A stretch of DNA of 64,000 bases from Kocuria subflava (GCF_012163155.1 NZ_JAAVUN010000001.1:276635-340634); one strand, 5' to 3'; numbered from the stretch's first letter, positions 32,603 to 41,807 are shown. Notes: generated from the letters alone by a model not told the origin. Program-made: numbers and translations.

Positions 32603-33535
32603 ATGACCACCACCGACGACGCCGCCCACGCACCCGGATCTGACACGCACCCGCATCCTTTGCACCGGTCAGTTGGTGGCCCCGTCCCAGATCATCTGCG
32701 CGTGGTGGATCCTGCCAAGGCCAGGGCGGGAGCTTCCCGGCGTCGTCGTACGGGGAGAATCGAAACCGAGCTGGCCCGGAAACGGCGGGCGCGCAAGATC
32801 AACACAGTTCTGGGTCGCAGTTACCCCTATGCGGTGGCCGAACTGGATTTTGGATCGGCGTGGGAACTGCTGGTGGCCACGGTGCTCTCCGCCCAGACCA
32901 CGGATGTGCGGGTCAACGCCATCACTCCGGCCTTGTTTGGGCGGTGGGCCACGCCGCGTGCGCTGGCGGAGGCGGAGCGAACTGACGTTGAGGAGATGGT
33001 GCGCCCCTTGGGTTTTTACCGCTCCAAGGCCAAGTCCATTCAGGGACTGGCTCAGCGGGTGGAGGATGATTTCGACGGCGATGTCCCAGGGACTCTGGAG
33101 GAGTTGGTGACCCTTCCCGGGGTGGGGCGCAAGACCGCCAACGTGGTGTTGGGCAATGCCTTTGACACCCCGGGTATCACCGTGGACACGCATTTCGGGC
33201 GGCTGGCCCGCAGGTTCGAGTGGACCGAGCAGGAGGACCCGGTCAAGGTGGAGCAGGACGTGATGGCCTTGTTCGAACCCAAGGACTGGACCGACCTCTC
33301 CCACAGGCTGGTGTATCACGGGCGGCGTATCTGCCACGCTCGCAAACCCGCCTGTGGAGTGTGCCCCGTGGCGGATCTGTGCCCGTCCTACGGGGCAGGA
33401 CCCACTGAAACGGAGACGGCGGCGGCATTGATGACTTACGAATTCGGGGCCGGGCGTGAGGAGTTGTTGCAGGGGTACATGGATGGCTTGACCCGGCGTG
33501 AACTGCGCGCAGCCGGCCACGGACTGGAGCTGTGA
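32603..33535 (+). CDS. nth: Endonuclease III (DNA glycosylase/AP lyase)
   Basis: A 310-residue base-excision repair enzyme that removes oxidised pyrimidines. The helix-hairpin-helix reads [12 protein letters not shown] near 172 with the catalytic lysine, and V-D-T-H-F near 193 supplies the catalytic aspartate. The iron-sulphur cluster is intact: C-x6-C-x2-C-x5-C in [17 protein letters not shown]. There is a 60-residue basic N-terminal extension beyond E. coli Nth, as in other actinobacteria. It overlaps or abuts the CoA-Nudix gene, forming a two-gene operon. ATG 32603 is favoured by the -10 box. Confidence 0.94.
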   Translation: MTTTDDAAHAPGSDTHPHPLHRSVGGPVPDHLRVVDPAKARAGASRRRRTGRIETELARKRRARKINTVLGRSYPYAVAELDFGSAWELLVATVLSAQTTDVRVNAITPALFGRWATPRALAEAERTDVEEMVRPLGFYRSKAKSIQGLAQRVEDDFDGDVPGTLEELVTLPGVGRKTANVVLGNAFDTPGITVDTHFGRLARRFEWTEQEDPVKVEQDVMALFEPKDWTDLSHRLVYHGRRICHARKPACGVCPVADLCPSYGAGPTETETAAALMTYEFGAGREELLQGYMDGLTRRELRAAGHGLEL

Positions 33536-33537
33536 CC

Positions 33538-34419
33538 ATGAGGGAGGCCAGCAGGGACCCGAGCACAACGGTGCAGGTCGGCATGAATCAAGCCCGAACT
33601 GATCAGGCCGGAGTCGATCACGGTCGGACCGACCAGAGCCGAACCGATCAGGCCCGGGCGGATCTGATCCACGCCATTGAGACGCTGAATGCGGGCGGAC
33701 CGTTGCGCATCCAGGACATCCCCGCCGGGGAGAACATGCGGGAGTCCGCAGTGTTGATCCTGCTGGGGACCCTGGACGACGTGCCTGCTGTGCGCTGCGA
33801 GTGTGCTGGTCACGTGACTGCGGAGCTTGATCTGCTGTTGGTTCAACGCGCCGCCACACTGCGGGCCCACCCCGGGCAGGTTGCCTTCCCGGGAGGACGG
33901 TTGGATCCGGAGGACGGAGATCCCCACGATCCTGACGATCGGATCAAGCTGCCCGCCGGTGACGCGCAGGCTGCCTACGTCCGTGCTGCGCTACGGGAAG
34001 CGCAGGAGGAGACCGGGCTGGACCCGGACGGTGTGGAGGTCCTGGGTGTGCTGCCGCGTACCCCGTTGGCGGTCTCCAGTCACCAGGTGACCCCTGTGGT
34101 GGGGTGGTGGAAAGAGCCGGTGTCCGTGAACGTGGTGGACCACGCGGAGTCCTCCTTGGTGTTCCGAACGCCCGTTCTTGACCTGGTGGACCCGTCCCGG
34201 CGCCACTACGCGGAGGTACGGATCTCCGGCCCGGACTTTCCGCGCCTGCGTCACCGGTCACCGGCCTTCCGGATCCCTCGGGAGATCACGGATCCCGCAG
34301 GCGGTGATGGTGATGTTGTGGTGTGGGGTTTCACCGGGATCCTGTTGGATCACCTGCTCAGTGCGGCCAACTGGCATCAGCCGTGGAACACGGAGGACGT
34401 CCGCCCGGCTCCGCGCTGA
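33538..34419 (+). CDS. CoA pyrophosphatase-type Nudix hydrolase with repetitive N-terminus
   Basis: A 293-residue Nudix enzyme predicted to cleave coenzyme A or its derivatives to 3',5'-ADP and acyl phosphopantetheine. The CoA signature H-P-G-Q-V-A-F-P-G-G is near 118, and the Nudix box ends A-A-L-R-E-A-Q-E-E-T-G-L with all metal residues. Residues 20-44 are five repeats of a 5-residue unit (R-T-D-Q-A and variants) encoded by a 15-bp tandem repeat, absent from ordinary family members. The ATG at 33538 has a GGAG site 8 nt upstream; the GTG at 33532 is an alternative that overlaps the nth stop. Confidence 0.85.
   Translation: MREASRDPSTTVQVGMNQARTDQAGVDHGRTDQSRTDQARADLIHAIETLNAGGPLRIQDIPAGENMRESAVLILLGTLDDVPAVRCECAGHVTAELDLLLVQRAATLRAHPGQVAFPGGRLDPEDGDPHDPDDRIKLPAGDAQAAYVRAALREAQEETGLDPDGVEVLGVLPRTPLAVSSHQVTPVVGWWKEPVSVNVVDHAESSLVFRTPVLDLVDPSRRHYAEVRISGPDFPRLRHRSPAFRIPREITDPAGGDGDVVVWGFTGILLDHLLSAANWHQPWNTEDVRPAPR
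33595..33669 (+). repeat. 15-bp tandem repeat in the CoA-Nudix gene, five units
   Basis: Five imperfect copies of a 15-bp unit (first CGAACTGATCAGGCC, fourth CGAACCGATCAGGCC) code for R-T-D-Q-A, G-V-D-H-G, R-T-D-Q-S, R-T-D-Q-A and R-A-D-L-I. The period is exactly five codons. Confidence 0.75.
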
Positions 34420-34423
34420 GGAC

Positions 34424-36250
34424 TCATTTGGCTTGGTCGTAGCTGTCCACGGTGACCACCGTGACCGGGAACTGGACGGGAACGTTGCCGAACACGATCC
34501 GGGTGGCCTCCCATGCTGCCGAGCGCACCACGGCCTCCACCGTGTCCGCTTGGGATTCTTGGGTGTCCACCATGATTTCGTCATGCAGGAAGAACACCAG
34601 GTCTGCATCCAATGCGGCCTGCTTGAGTCCTGCCCGCACGCGGCCCATCCACGCCATCGCCCATTCCGCGGCACTGCCTTGGACCACAAAATTCCTGGTG
34701 AACCGCCCCTGCGTTCTTCTCATGGACTGCGCTCGCCGTTCACCTGCGGCCGTGGCTGTGTCCGCCGTGGTGGTGAACCACTGATCGTCCGGGCGTGGTG
34801 ACCAGCGGCCCAGCCACGTGCACACCGGATCACCGCGTTCACCCACCCGGGCAGCGTGCTCCACGTAACCCACGGCTTTGGGGAACATGCGGGTCAGTTG
34901 TGGCATGAGTCGGCCGCTGTCCCCGGTGGTGGCCCCGTACATGGCCCCCAACAGGGCCACCTTGGCGTGGCCCCGCTCAGTCAACCCGGTGTTCCTGGCC
35001 CGGCCTTGTTCTGCAATGGACAGGTAGAGATCCCGATCCCGTGAGGCCTCTGCCAAGGCATCATCCCTGGCCAGGACGGCCAATACGCGCGGTTCCAGTT
35101 GGGCGGCATCGGCCACCACCAGCTTGCGCCCCGGTCCCGGACGCACTGCTGAGCGCACCACCTTGGGGATCTGCAGCGCACCGCCCCCGCGGGCCGCCCA
35201 TCGGCCGGTGACCACTCCGCCCACCACGTACTCGGCGTGAAACCGGTCCTTCCTCACCCAGTTCTCCAACCAGTGCCAACCGTTGGCAGTGAGCAGGCGA
35301 GAGAGCTTCTTGTAGTCCAACACTGGTTGGATCAACGCCTCCCGCCGCTCGCGTTCCCCAACAGACGACGACGGCGCCCCCTGGACCCAGCCCGTCAACA
35401 ACCACTGGCTGGTGGATTCCACCGGCACCCCGGCATCTTTCAAGGCGCGCAGCAGGGACTGCGGCGAATCCGGGTTGACGGTGGGGGAGCTGAGGGCGTT
35501 CTGCACGGCCACGGCTGCGGTCTGCATCTTGGCGGGCCGCTGGGTGCCGTGGGGTTCTGGTCCCAGGCTGTCCTCAAGCAACGCACGGTGGACGTGGGTG
35601 TCCCAGGCGATGCCCACCTGGTTCATGTCCGCGGCCAGCAACGCGCCGGTGGATTCCAGGGCCACCAACAGGCCGAGCTTGGAAGGCGAACGAGCGTTCT
35701 TGATGGCTGTCAGCTGTGCGCTCAGTTCAGCCACCAGGGCTTGCATGTTCTCCTGTACTTGTGGGGCCTGGGGATCTGACCGCGGGTTATCGAACAACCC
35801 CAATTGACCCTCCCCGGGGCCGTGCCAGGTGGACCTCACGGGGGCTGTGGGTGCGATTCCAGGGTGCTCATGGGGCGGCAGTGGTGGCAGAACGGGGTGG
35901 TAGGTGACCCCGGAGCCCTCCGCCTGAGCAGCTGTGTGCAGGATGGCTTGGGCCAAACGCAGGTCATGCAGGTGGGTCAGCGGCAGGGTGGGGTCCTGGG
36001 CCAAGAGCTGCGGCAGCAGGACCGCGCCGCGTTCAAAAACCCAGCGTGGGGCTGTTCGGCCGTTGGAGTGGGCGGCCTGTACCCGGTCATGAATGAACTG
36101 GACGACGTCCGGCAGGGCCAGGGTGTTGACGGTCCCGACCGGAGAGCCGGAGACCTCGACCTCCTGAACCAGGAAGGCCTGTGCTGATGCCTCCGTGGCG
36201 CCGTCTGATGCGGTACCGGGGGTCTGCTGAGAGGCAATCACGAACACCAT
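34424..36250 (-). CDS. Family A DNA polymerase (PolA-like, no 5' nuclease domain)
   Basis: A 608-residue second PolI-like enzyme of the type annotated in actinobacteria as bifunctional 3'-5' exonuclease/DNA polymerase. Polymerase motif A is V-V-A-D-A-A-Q-L-E-P-R near 325, motif B is R-G-H-A-K-V-A-L-L-G-A-M-Y-G near 377, and motif C is L-H-D-E-I-M-V-D near 557, so both catalytic aspartates are present. The N-terminal 250 residues resemble a degenerate exonuclease domain, and I do not see its acidic residues clearly. There is no 5'-3' nuclease domain. The ATG at 36250 is chosen over an open frame running to 37300, which would overlap tadZ. It is convergent with the Nudix gene and probably serves repair. 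Confidence 0.8.
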   Translation of the reverse strand: MVFVIASQQTPGTASDGATEASAQAFLVQEVEVSGSPVGTVNTLALPDVVQFIHDRVQAAHSNGRTAPRWVFERGAVLLPQLLAQDPTLPLTHLHDLRLAQAILHTAAQAEGSGVTYHPVLPPLPPHEHPGIAPTAPVRSTWHGPGEGQLGLFDNPRSDPQAPQVQENMQALVAELSAQLTAIKNARSPSKLGLLVALESTGALLAADMNQVGIAWDTHVHRALLEDSLGPEPHGTQRPAKMQTAAVAVQNALSSPTVNPDSPQSLLRALKDAGVPVESTSQWLLTGWVQGAPSSSVGERERREALIQPVLDYKKLSRLLTANGWHWLENWVRKDRFHAEYVVGGVVTGRWAARGGGALQIPKVVRSAVRPGPGRKLVVADAAQLEPRVLAVLARDDALAEASRDRDLYLSIAEQGRARNTGLTERGHAKVALLGAMYGATTGDSGRLMPQLTRMFPKAVGYVEHAARVGERGDPVCTWLGRWSPRPDDQWFTTTADTATAAGERRAQSMRRTQGRFTRNFVVQGSAAEWAMAWMGRVRAGLKQAALDADLVFFLHDEIMVDTQESQADTVEAVVRSAAWEATRIVFGNVPVQFPVTVVTVDSYDQAK

Positions 36251-36445
36251 GCCATTGTGCCTGGGCACTGGCTGGTGCGCTGACTGTTGTGGATCCGATG
36301 AACGCGGTGGTCCCAGTGCTTGGGGGCGATGGGCTGGGGTTCGGTGATCCACAGTGCCATCACTTCCACTCGCCCTCTGGGCGTTGTGCACAGTTGGTGA
36401 GCATGCCCCAGCGAACCCCTGCTGACCGGGGGCAACGTTGTGCTC

Positions 36446-37747
36446 ATGAACACACCAACCCGTTCCGCAAACCGGCCACGAGGCGCCCACAGCGCCCCAC
36501 CGTGGCAGTCGCAGCAGAGCGCTCACGCAGGCTCTGGCGGTGAGCCGGAATCTCTCACCCACACCCAGGACCTCACCTGGAGCCACGACCACGCCGCCCA
36601 GGCCGGTCCGGATTCCCCCGCCTGGGTGGGGGATGTGGTCCAGGGTGAAGGACTGCGTGTGGGCTTGGTCAGCCACGACTCCGTTCTGCGAGACATGGTG
36701 GCCGGAATCTGCGCATCTGCCGGGGCTCAGCTGCAGATCAGCCCGGTTGGTGGTGCATTGGCGGGTGTGGACGTCTGCCTGTTGGACGTCCAAGCCCTGA
36801 CTGACGGATCGGGCCAGCGGCCGGAGGGCGGCGACGTCGTTCTGCTGGGGCGGGCCGGGGACAACGGCCTGTGGGATGCCGCGGCCCTGCTGGGTGGGTG
36901 CCCCGTGGCGTTGTTGCCGGAGGCGGAATCCTGGTTGGCGGACCGTCTGGCCCCGCGCACCGCCACCACTGCCGCCACTCCGGCGGTGGTGGTGGGAGTG
37001 GTGGGTGCCGTGGGCGGAGTCGGAGCCTCCACCCTGGCCTGTTGGTTGGCTGCCGATGCCGCAGCCGATGGTGCGTTGAGCGTGTTGGTGGATGCCGATC
37101 CTGACAGCTGTGGAGTGGACCTGCTGCTGGGGCTGGAGTCCGTGGAAGCCATGCGGTGGCCGGATCTGTGCAGGGCCCGCGGGGTCCTGCGTGGTGAACA
37201 GCTGCTGCCACTCTTGCCGCAGCACCCGGACCAACCTGGCTTGCACTGGCTGTCCTGGGACCGGGGGACCTGGTTGCGCCAGGACGCCCCGTTGACCCAC
37301 GTGTTGGCTGCCCTGCGCACCGTGGCTCAGGCGGTGGTACTGGATCTGGGGCGGGCCCGGGCCGGATTGGAGTCACTGGCGGCACAGTGCGACGTCGTGC
37401 TGGTGGCCATGCCGCGAACCGTCAGGGGTGTGTTGGCGGCACACCAGGCCACCAACGTCCTGAGTTCGGGTTGCGCCGAATACGTGCTGTGCGGTGTGGA
37501 CGTGGCTGACGTCGACGAAACCCTGGTGCAGGAAGCCCTGGGGCGCACGCCCCTGGGACATGTGCGTTTTGACGGCCGTGTGCCGGAGGCCGCAGAAAGT
37601 GGCCGGCTGCTGGAGCGCGGGCGCAAGCGCCACCACCAGCACACCGTGGCGGCGGTGTGGGACGAGCTCTCACAGAGCCTGACTTCCGGTGCTTTTGGCC
37701 GGTCCGGACGTGTTCTGACAGGTGTGCTGGGTGGTGACCCGCGATGA
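36446..37747 (+). CDS. TadZ/CpaE-like ATPase of the Flp pilus locus (Rv3660c/Ssd type)
   Basis: A 433-residue MinD/ParA-like protein that, in tad systems, positions the pilus machine at a cell site. After a 60-residue disordered N-terminus comes a receiver-like region (about 70-165) and then the ATPase domain. The Walker A is the deviant G-A-V-G-G-V-G-A-S-T near 187, lacking the usual lysines as in the actinobacterial septum-site (Ssd) relatives; L-V-D-A-D-P-D is near 215. It overlaps tadA by four bases (ATGA). ATG 36446 is preferred to GTG 36440. It is the first gene of the seven-gene pilus operon. Confidence 0.85.
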   Translation: MNTPTRSANRPRGAHSAPPWQSQQSAHAGSGGEPESLTHTQDLTWSHDHAAQAGPDSPAWVGDVVQGEGLRVGLVSHDSVLRDMVAGICASAGAQLQISPVGGALAGVDVCLLDVQALTDGSGQRPEGGDVVLLGRAGDNGLWDAAALLGGCPVALLPEAESWLADRLAPRTATTAATPAVVVGVVGAVGGVGASTLACWLAADAAADGALSVLVDADPDSCGVDLLLGLESVEAMRWPDLCRARGVLRGEQLLPLLPQHPDQPGLHWLSWDRGTWLRQDAPLTHVLAALRTVAQAVVLDLGRARAGLESLAAQCDVVLVAMPRTVRGVLAAHQATNVLSSGCAEYVLCGVDVADVDETLVQEALGRTPLGHVRFDGRVPEAAESGRLLERGRKRHHQHTVAAVWDELSQSLTSGAFGRSGRVLTGVLGGDPR

Positions 37748-38925
37748 CCTCCACAGTTCCCAGCCATGCTGTCGCCGCCGTGGACCCCGTGCTCCTGGAG
37801 ACCGTTCGGGAGGCCTTGTTGTTGGACGGGGCAGCAGTCACGGATGAGCGCATTGCCCGCGCCGTTCGGGCTTCCGGTCACGTGCTGGGTGCTGCCGGGA
37901 CCCTCCACGCGGTGCGCAGCATCCGTGCAGAGCTGACCGGCCTGGGTCCCTTGCAGCACATGCTTCCTGCCACTGGGCTCACCGATGTCTGGATCAACGG
38001 AGCACGGGAGGTCTGGTGGGAGGCCGGCAACGGCCCGGTACGTGTGGCCTCCCCGTTCACCAACGACGACGAAGTCCGCGCCCTGGCCACGCGCCTGATC
38101 TCCGCTGCGGGCCGCCGCCTGGACGAGGCCCACCCGTGTGTTGACGTACAAACCCCTGACGGCATGCGAGTCCATGCCGTCCTGCCACCCATCTCCACCG
38201 GCGGAACGCTGGTCTCCGTGCGCTTCCGCCACAGAGACGTGATCACCGTGGAGGACCTGGTGGACAGCGCCACCGTCACCCGCCAGGTCCTGGACCTGCT
38301 GTTGGCTGCCACCGCCGGTGGAGCCAACCTGCTGGTCACGGGCTCCACTGGTGCCGGCAAAACCACTGTTCTCAACGCCCTGCTCAGTGCCTGTCCGGCG
38401 CATGAGCGCATCGTGCTGATCGAGGACGCCGCCGAACTCAGGCCTGCCCACCCACACGTGGTGGGGATGCAGGCCCGCCACGCCAACGTGGAAGGTGCCG
38501 GAGCCATTGAGCTTGCAGAACTGGTCCGCCAGTCACTGCGGATGCGCCCGGACCGCATTGTGGTGGGGGAGTGCCGCGGAGCGGAGGTCCGCGAACTGCT
38601 CACGGCATTGAACACCGGGCACACCGGAGCCGGCACGGTGCACGCCAACTCTGCAGACGCCGTTCCTGCCCGCCTGGCAGCACTGGGCGCATTGGGTGGC
38701 ATGAGCAGCCAGGCCGTTGCCCTGCAGGCAGGATCCGCGCTGGATCTGGTGGTGCATCTGGACCGGCGTGGCTCCCGGCGCGTGGTGCAGGCCGTGTCCC
38801 TGCTGGAGGAAGCCCACGGGGCCCTGCACATGAATCCGGCCTGTTCCTACAACGGGGAGGGCTACACACCCGGTCCTGGTTGGGACGCTTTGGCGCAGCT
38901 GGCTCAGCGGGGTGAGCAGTCATGA
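37744..38925 (+). CDS. TadA/CpaF-family secretion ATPase
   Basis: A 393-residue hexameric ATPase that drives Flp pilus assembly. The N-terminal domain fills the first 150 residues. Walker A is T-G-S-T-G-A-G-K-T-T-V-L near 199, an aspartate box I-V-L-I-E-D-A-A-E-L follows, and Walker B/His box is R-M-R-P-D-R-I-V-V-G-E-C-R-G-A-E near 266. G-H-T-G-A-G-T-V-H-A-N follows near 292. Start and stop both overlap neighbours by four bases (ATGA), so tadZ-tadA-tadB are translationally coupled. Confidence 0.94.
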   Translation: MTSTVPSHAVAAVDPVLLETVREALLLDGAAVTDERIARAVRASGHVLGAAGTLHAVRSIRAELTGLGPLQHMLPATGLTDVWINGAREVWWEAGNGPVRVASPFTNDDEVRALATRLISAAGRRLDEAHPCVDVQTPDGMRVHAVLPPISTGGTLVSVRFRHRDVITVEDLVDSATVTRQVLDLLLAATAGGANLLVTGSTGAGKTTVLNALLSACPAHERIVLIEDAAELRPAHPHVVGMQARHANVEGAGAIELAELVRQSLRMRPDRIVVGECRGAEVRELLTALNTGHTGAGTVHANSADAVPARLAALGALGGMSSQAVALQAGSALDLVVHLDRRGSRRVVQAVSLLEEAHGALHMNPACSYNGEGYTPGPGWDALAQLAQRGEQS

Positions 38926-39884
38926 CCGTGCTGAGTGTGACCGCAGGTGTGTTGTGCACCGTTCTGGCACTGGGGGTGCTGCTGCTTCCCATCGGTTCCC
39001 GCAGCCGGGTGCTGACCACTGTGGCGCGAACTGACCGGCACGGACCGGGCGGGGCCCGTGACTTCCGGAAGCTCGGATCCGCAGGCACCGGCGAGCCCCA
39101 GGAACCTCGTCATGCCGGCCCTGATGGTGGGCCGATCATCGTTCTCCTGCGGCGCATCCGCCCGGGGCAGGCCAGGCGTGCCGCTGCCGAATCCGCCGAA
39201 TGGGTGGTGTGGATGCGCCAGTTGGCAGCTCTGCTGAGGGTGGGAAGGACCTCCGGCTCCGCCTTCGAGGTGGCAGCGCTGTCCCTGGCCGAGGCCCCGG
39301 ACCCCTCCCACACCGGCCGGCGGATCAACGCGGTGTGCTCCACCGTGGCGCGGGCCACCACCATCGGACGGGCGCCATCCGTGACGTTGCGTTCGCTGGC
39401 GCACCAACCCGCTGCGCAGAGCCCCCGGCTGCGCAGGGTGGAGGTTTCCGTGCTCTCGGATCTGGCCCGCTGTTGGGAAGTTTCCGAACGCACCGGTGCG
39501 CCCCTGGCCGCCCTGCTGGAGGGGTTGGCGGAAGCCACGGAGGCAGATCTGGACGCGGCAGCCGCTAGAGAGACAGCCCTGGCCGGATCGCGGGCCACCG
39601 TGAACATCCTGACGTGCCTGCCGGTGCTCGCCCTGGGGCTGGGCATGCTGATCGGCGCGGATCCCGTACGCACCTTGCTGACCACCCCGTGGGGTCTGGC
39701 AGCAGGTTTTGTGGGGGCTGTGCTCACGGTGATCGGGCGGATCTGGACCGGGCGCCTTGTCCACCGTGCCGAACACGCCGCCGACGCCAAACCGACTCGG
39801 GGCGCATCAGGCCGGCGGAACCGTTCGACCAGGCGCCGCCCTGGGGATTTGAGCGCCCCAGCATCCCAGGCGGTGGCGTCATGA
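38922..39884 (+). CDS. TadB-like pilus assembly membrane protein (T2SSF domain)
   Basis: A 320-residue inner-membrane platform protein. An N-terminal helix (residues 1-23) is followed by a Pro/Gly-rich cytoplasmic linker, a helical T2SSF domain at about 90-215, and two C-terminal hydrophobic segments (about 225-270). Typical T2SSF features include W-M-R-Q-L-A-A-L-L-R-V-G near 99 and L-L-E-G-L-A-E-A-T-E-A-D near 198. The ATG overlaps the tadA stop, and its own stop overlaps the tadC ATG. Confidence 0.85.
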   Translation: MTVLSVTAGVLCTVLALGVLLLPIGSRSRVLTTVARTDRHGPGGARDFRKLGSAGTGEPQEPRHAGPDGGPIIVLLRRIRPGQARRAAAESAEWVVWMRQLAALLRVGRTSGSAFEVAALSLAEAPDPSHTGRRINAVCSTVARATTIGRAPSVTLRSLAHQPAAQSPRLRRVEVSVLSDLARCWEVSERTGAPLAALLEGLAEATEADLDAAAARETALAGSRATVNILTCLPVLALGLGMLIGADPVRTLLTTPWGLAAGFVGAVLTVIGRIWTGRLVHRAEHAADAKPTRGASGRRNRSTRRRPGDLSAPASQAVAS

Positions 39885-40531
39885 GTGTTGTGACCTCCGT
39901 GATCTTGGGACTCGTGGTGGCCTGCTTGCTGGGTGCCGGCCTGGGCCTTCTGTGGTTGCCGGTACGCCAGGGAGGCGTTCGCGCTCTGGAACACCTGGCC
40001 AGCGAGGGAGCCACCCAGACCACGTCGGTGGCGGGGGCCCATGCAGCGCAGTCGGAGAGGACCACCTCCGGAACCAACCGTGGCACTGATCACGAGCAGG
40101 TTTCCGCGGGAGTTCTGGTGGAACTGGTGGCCTCCATGTTGGACGCCGGTGTCCCCGTGGACCGCAGCCTGGTGGTTCTGGGCCAGAGCATCGAGGGTCC
40201 TGCAGGTGTTGCTCTGCGCACCGTCGGGGCAGGTCTGTCCCTGGGGTTGCCGTGGCGCCAGGCCTGGGCGGCAGCGCCCTCACCTCCGGTCTCCGTCCTG
40301 GACCTGCGCTCCGCGCTGACGTTCGCGGCAGTCTCCGGGGCGCCGTCGTCCTCGGCATTGCGTGCCGCATCTGCACAGGTGCGCCGAGCCGAACACCGGC
40401 GGGCAGAAGCCGCTGCGGAAAAACTCGCGGTGCACCTGGTGGTCCCGCTGGGGCTGTGTTCACTGCCCGCCTTCATCGCCTGGGGAATCGTCCCCGTCCT
40501 GATCGGTCTGGTCCCGGATTTTTTCGGCTAG
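39881..40531 (+). CDS. TadC-like pilus assembly membrane protein (T2SSF domain)
   Basis: A 216-residue second platform protein, shorter than TadB. An N-terminal helix (about 5-25), a 50-residue linker, and a T2SSF domain with V-E-L-V-A-S-M-L-D-A-G-V-P-V-D-R-S-L near 80 are seen, and two C-terminal hydrophobic stretches end at V-P-D-F-F-G. It overlaps the tadB stop (ATGA). TadB and TadC normally form a heteromeric core around which TadA turns. Confidence 0.85.
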   Translation: MSVVTSVILGLVVACLLGAGLGLLWLPVRQGGVRALEHLASEGATQTTSVAGAHAAQSERTTSGTNRGTDHEQVSAGVLVELVASMLDAGVPVDRSLVVLGQSIEGPAGVALRTVGAGLSLGLPWRQAWAAAPSPPVSVLDLRSALTFAAVSGAPSSSALRAASAQVRRAEHRRAEAAAEKLAVHLVVPLGLCSLPAFIAWGIVPVLIGLVPDFFG

Positions 40532-40626
40532 GCCACCGGTGCCGCGGCACCGCCCACAAGCCCCGGACCAGCACCTGCTGGGCCGGTCACCAACCCCATC
40601 AGGGGTCTACAGAAGGAGGAAGAACA

Positions 40627-40884
40627 ATGTCCACCATCAACAACTCCGCCACCGCCGCCACCAACAACAACGCCGTGGTCACCGATCAGGCCCTGGAAGG
40701 CGAGGTCATGGCACCGGGAACGCAGCTGCTGGCTCACGACCCCGATCTGGGTGCCTCCACGGTCGAGTACGCCATTGTCCTGCTGGCTGCTGCTGCCTTC
40801 GGCGGCGTCATGGCAGCGGTGATCGCCTCGGATGCCGTGAGCGAACTGCTCATGGCCATCATCAACAAGGCCCTGGGCATCTGA
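40627..40884 (+). CDS. Flp-type pilin (DUF4244 family)
   Basis: An 85-residue prepilin, the probable main pilus subunit. The first 42 residues are an unusually long leader rich in N, T and A. The cleavage region reads D-L-G-A-S-T-V-E-Y, with processing expected after the glycine, giving Glu at mature position 5 and Tyr at 6, as in Flp pilins. A hydrophobic helix of about 20 residues follows and the chain ends shortly after. A GAAGGAGGAA ribosome-binding site is the strongest in the operon, and a 9-bp stem-loop follows the stop, both fitting high expression. No prepilin peptidase gene is in the window. Confidence 0.88.
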   Translation: MSTINNSATAATNNNAVVTDQALEGEVMAPGTQLLAHDPDLGASTVEYAIVLLAAAAFGGVMAAVIASDAVSELLMAIINKALGI

Positions 40885-40891
40885 GCACTCG

Positions 40892-40919
40892 GGCCGCCGC
40901 GGAATCCTCTGCGGCGGCC
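40892..40919 (+). promoter_or_regulatory. Stem-loop directly after the pilin gene
   Basis: GGCCGCCGC (40892-40900) pairs with GCGGCGGCC (40911-40919). With no T-tract, it may protect the pilin mRNA 3' end or lower read-through into the downstream minor genes. Confidence 0.5.
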
Positions 40920-40993
40920 TGAGGACTTCCCCACCTCCACACTCACCGGGTCAATCCCGGGCAGCTTCATTCGATCCTCATCAGGAGGTCAGC

Positions 40994-41434
40994 ATGTCCA
41001 CCCCACTGTTCAGCCTGCGGCATCTGTGCGGCAGGGTTTTCGGAGACCCGCCGCACGCACCCCTCCACAGGCCCAAACACAACGACGACGGCGCCGTGAC
41101 GGCCGAAACCGCCGTGGTGCTGCCGGCCATCATGCTGGTGCTTGCCGTGGTTCTGGCCGGAGGAGCAGCTGCTGCCACCCAAGTGCGGTGTGAAGAAGCC
41201 GCCGGGGCTGCCGCGCGGGTGGTGGCGCGTGGAGAGACCGAGACCGCCGCGGTCAAGGAAGCCCGCTCCATTGCCGGAGAACGAGCAGAAGTCACGGTGG
41301 CCATTCGTGACGGCCGAGCCGAGGCGGAGGTGGTCATGCCGGCACCCGGGATCTTGGGGGACTGGGGTGCCCTGGATCTCTCGGCATCGGCCTCCACCAT
41401 CACGGAAGGGGTGGTCCTCGATGGACAACCGTGA
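40994..41434 (+). CDS. TadE-like minor pseudopilin
   Basis: A 146-residue protein with a 33-residue polar leader, then D-D-G-A-V-T-A-E-T-A-V-V-L-P-A, a TadE signature with Glu in the position needed for prepilin processing, a 25-residue hydrophobic helix, and a soluble C-terminal domain of about 75 residues. TadE proteins are minor pilins needed for Flp fibre assembly. The 3' end overlaps the next gene by 14 bases. Confidence 0.82.
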   Translation: MSTPLFSLRHLCGRVFGDPPHAPLHRPKHNDDGAVTAETAVVLPAIMLVLAVVLAGGAAAATQVRCEEAAGAAARVVARGETETAAVKEARSIAGERAEVTVAIRDGRAEAEVVMPAPGILGDWGALDLSASASTITEGVVLDGQP

Positions 41435-41807
41435 TGTGGATGACGGGTCCGGCACCGTGTTCGGCCTGACCACCGTGTTGGTGGCCATCTTCCTGCTGGG
41501 CGTGGTGCTTCTGGTGGGGCAAGCCGCTGTGCTGAAACACCGAGCCGGAAACGTGGCTGACCTCTCCGCGTTGGCTGCCGCGGATGTGACCCGCGGTCTC
41601 ATGCCGGGGGACCCATGCCAGATCGCCGCACAGGTGGCGTCGGACAACGACGCCGAGTTGTTGGAGTGCACCCTGGTGGAACCTGAACTGAGCACGGTGG
41701 ACGTGACGGTGGGGATCGACCTCACCGGTGCGCTCGCGCCCCTGGGGCAGGCCGAAAGTGTCAGCCGTGCAGGGCCTCCCCAGGACAGCCCCTTCAGCGG
41801 CCAGTGA
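41421..41807 (+). CDS. Rv3654c-like TadE/TadG-type protein
   Basis: A 128-residue protein of the family described next to helicase and secretion genes in actinobacteria. The N-terminus D-D-G-S-G-T-V-F-G-L precedes one hydrophobic helix (about 15-38), then H-R-A-G-N-V-A-D-L-S-A-L-A-A-A-D, the TadG/pseudopilin-like block, and a cysteine pair (C-Q-I-A-A and L-L-E-C-T) that may form a disulfide. It ends the pilus operon, and its stop lies 14 bases inside the 3' end of the opposing helicase gene. Confidence 0.8.
   Translation: MDNRDVDDGSGTVFGLTTVLVAIFLLGVVLLVGQAAVLKHRAGNVADLSALAAADVTRGLMPGDPCQIAAQVASDNDAELLECTLVEPELSTVDVTVGIDLTGALAPLGQAESVSRAGPPQDSPFSGQ

Noticed and set aside
36251..37300. N-terminal extension of the DNA polymerase frame to 958 codons
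   Set aside because: It would run antisense through tadZ, and it lacks any domain or conserved residues.
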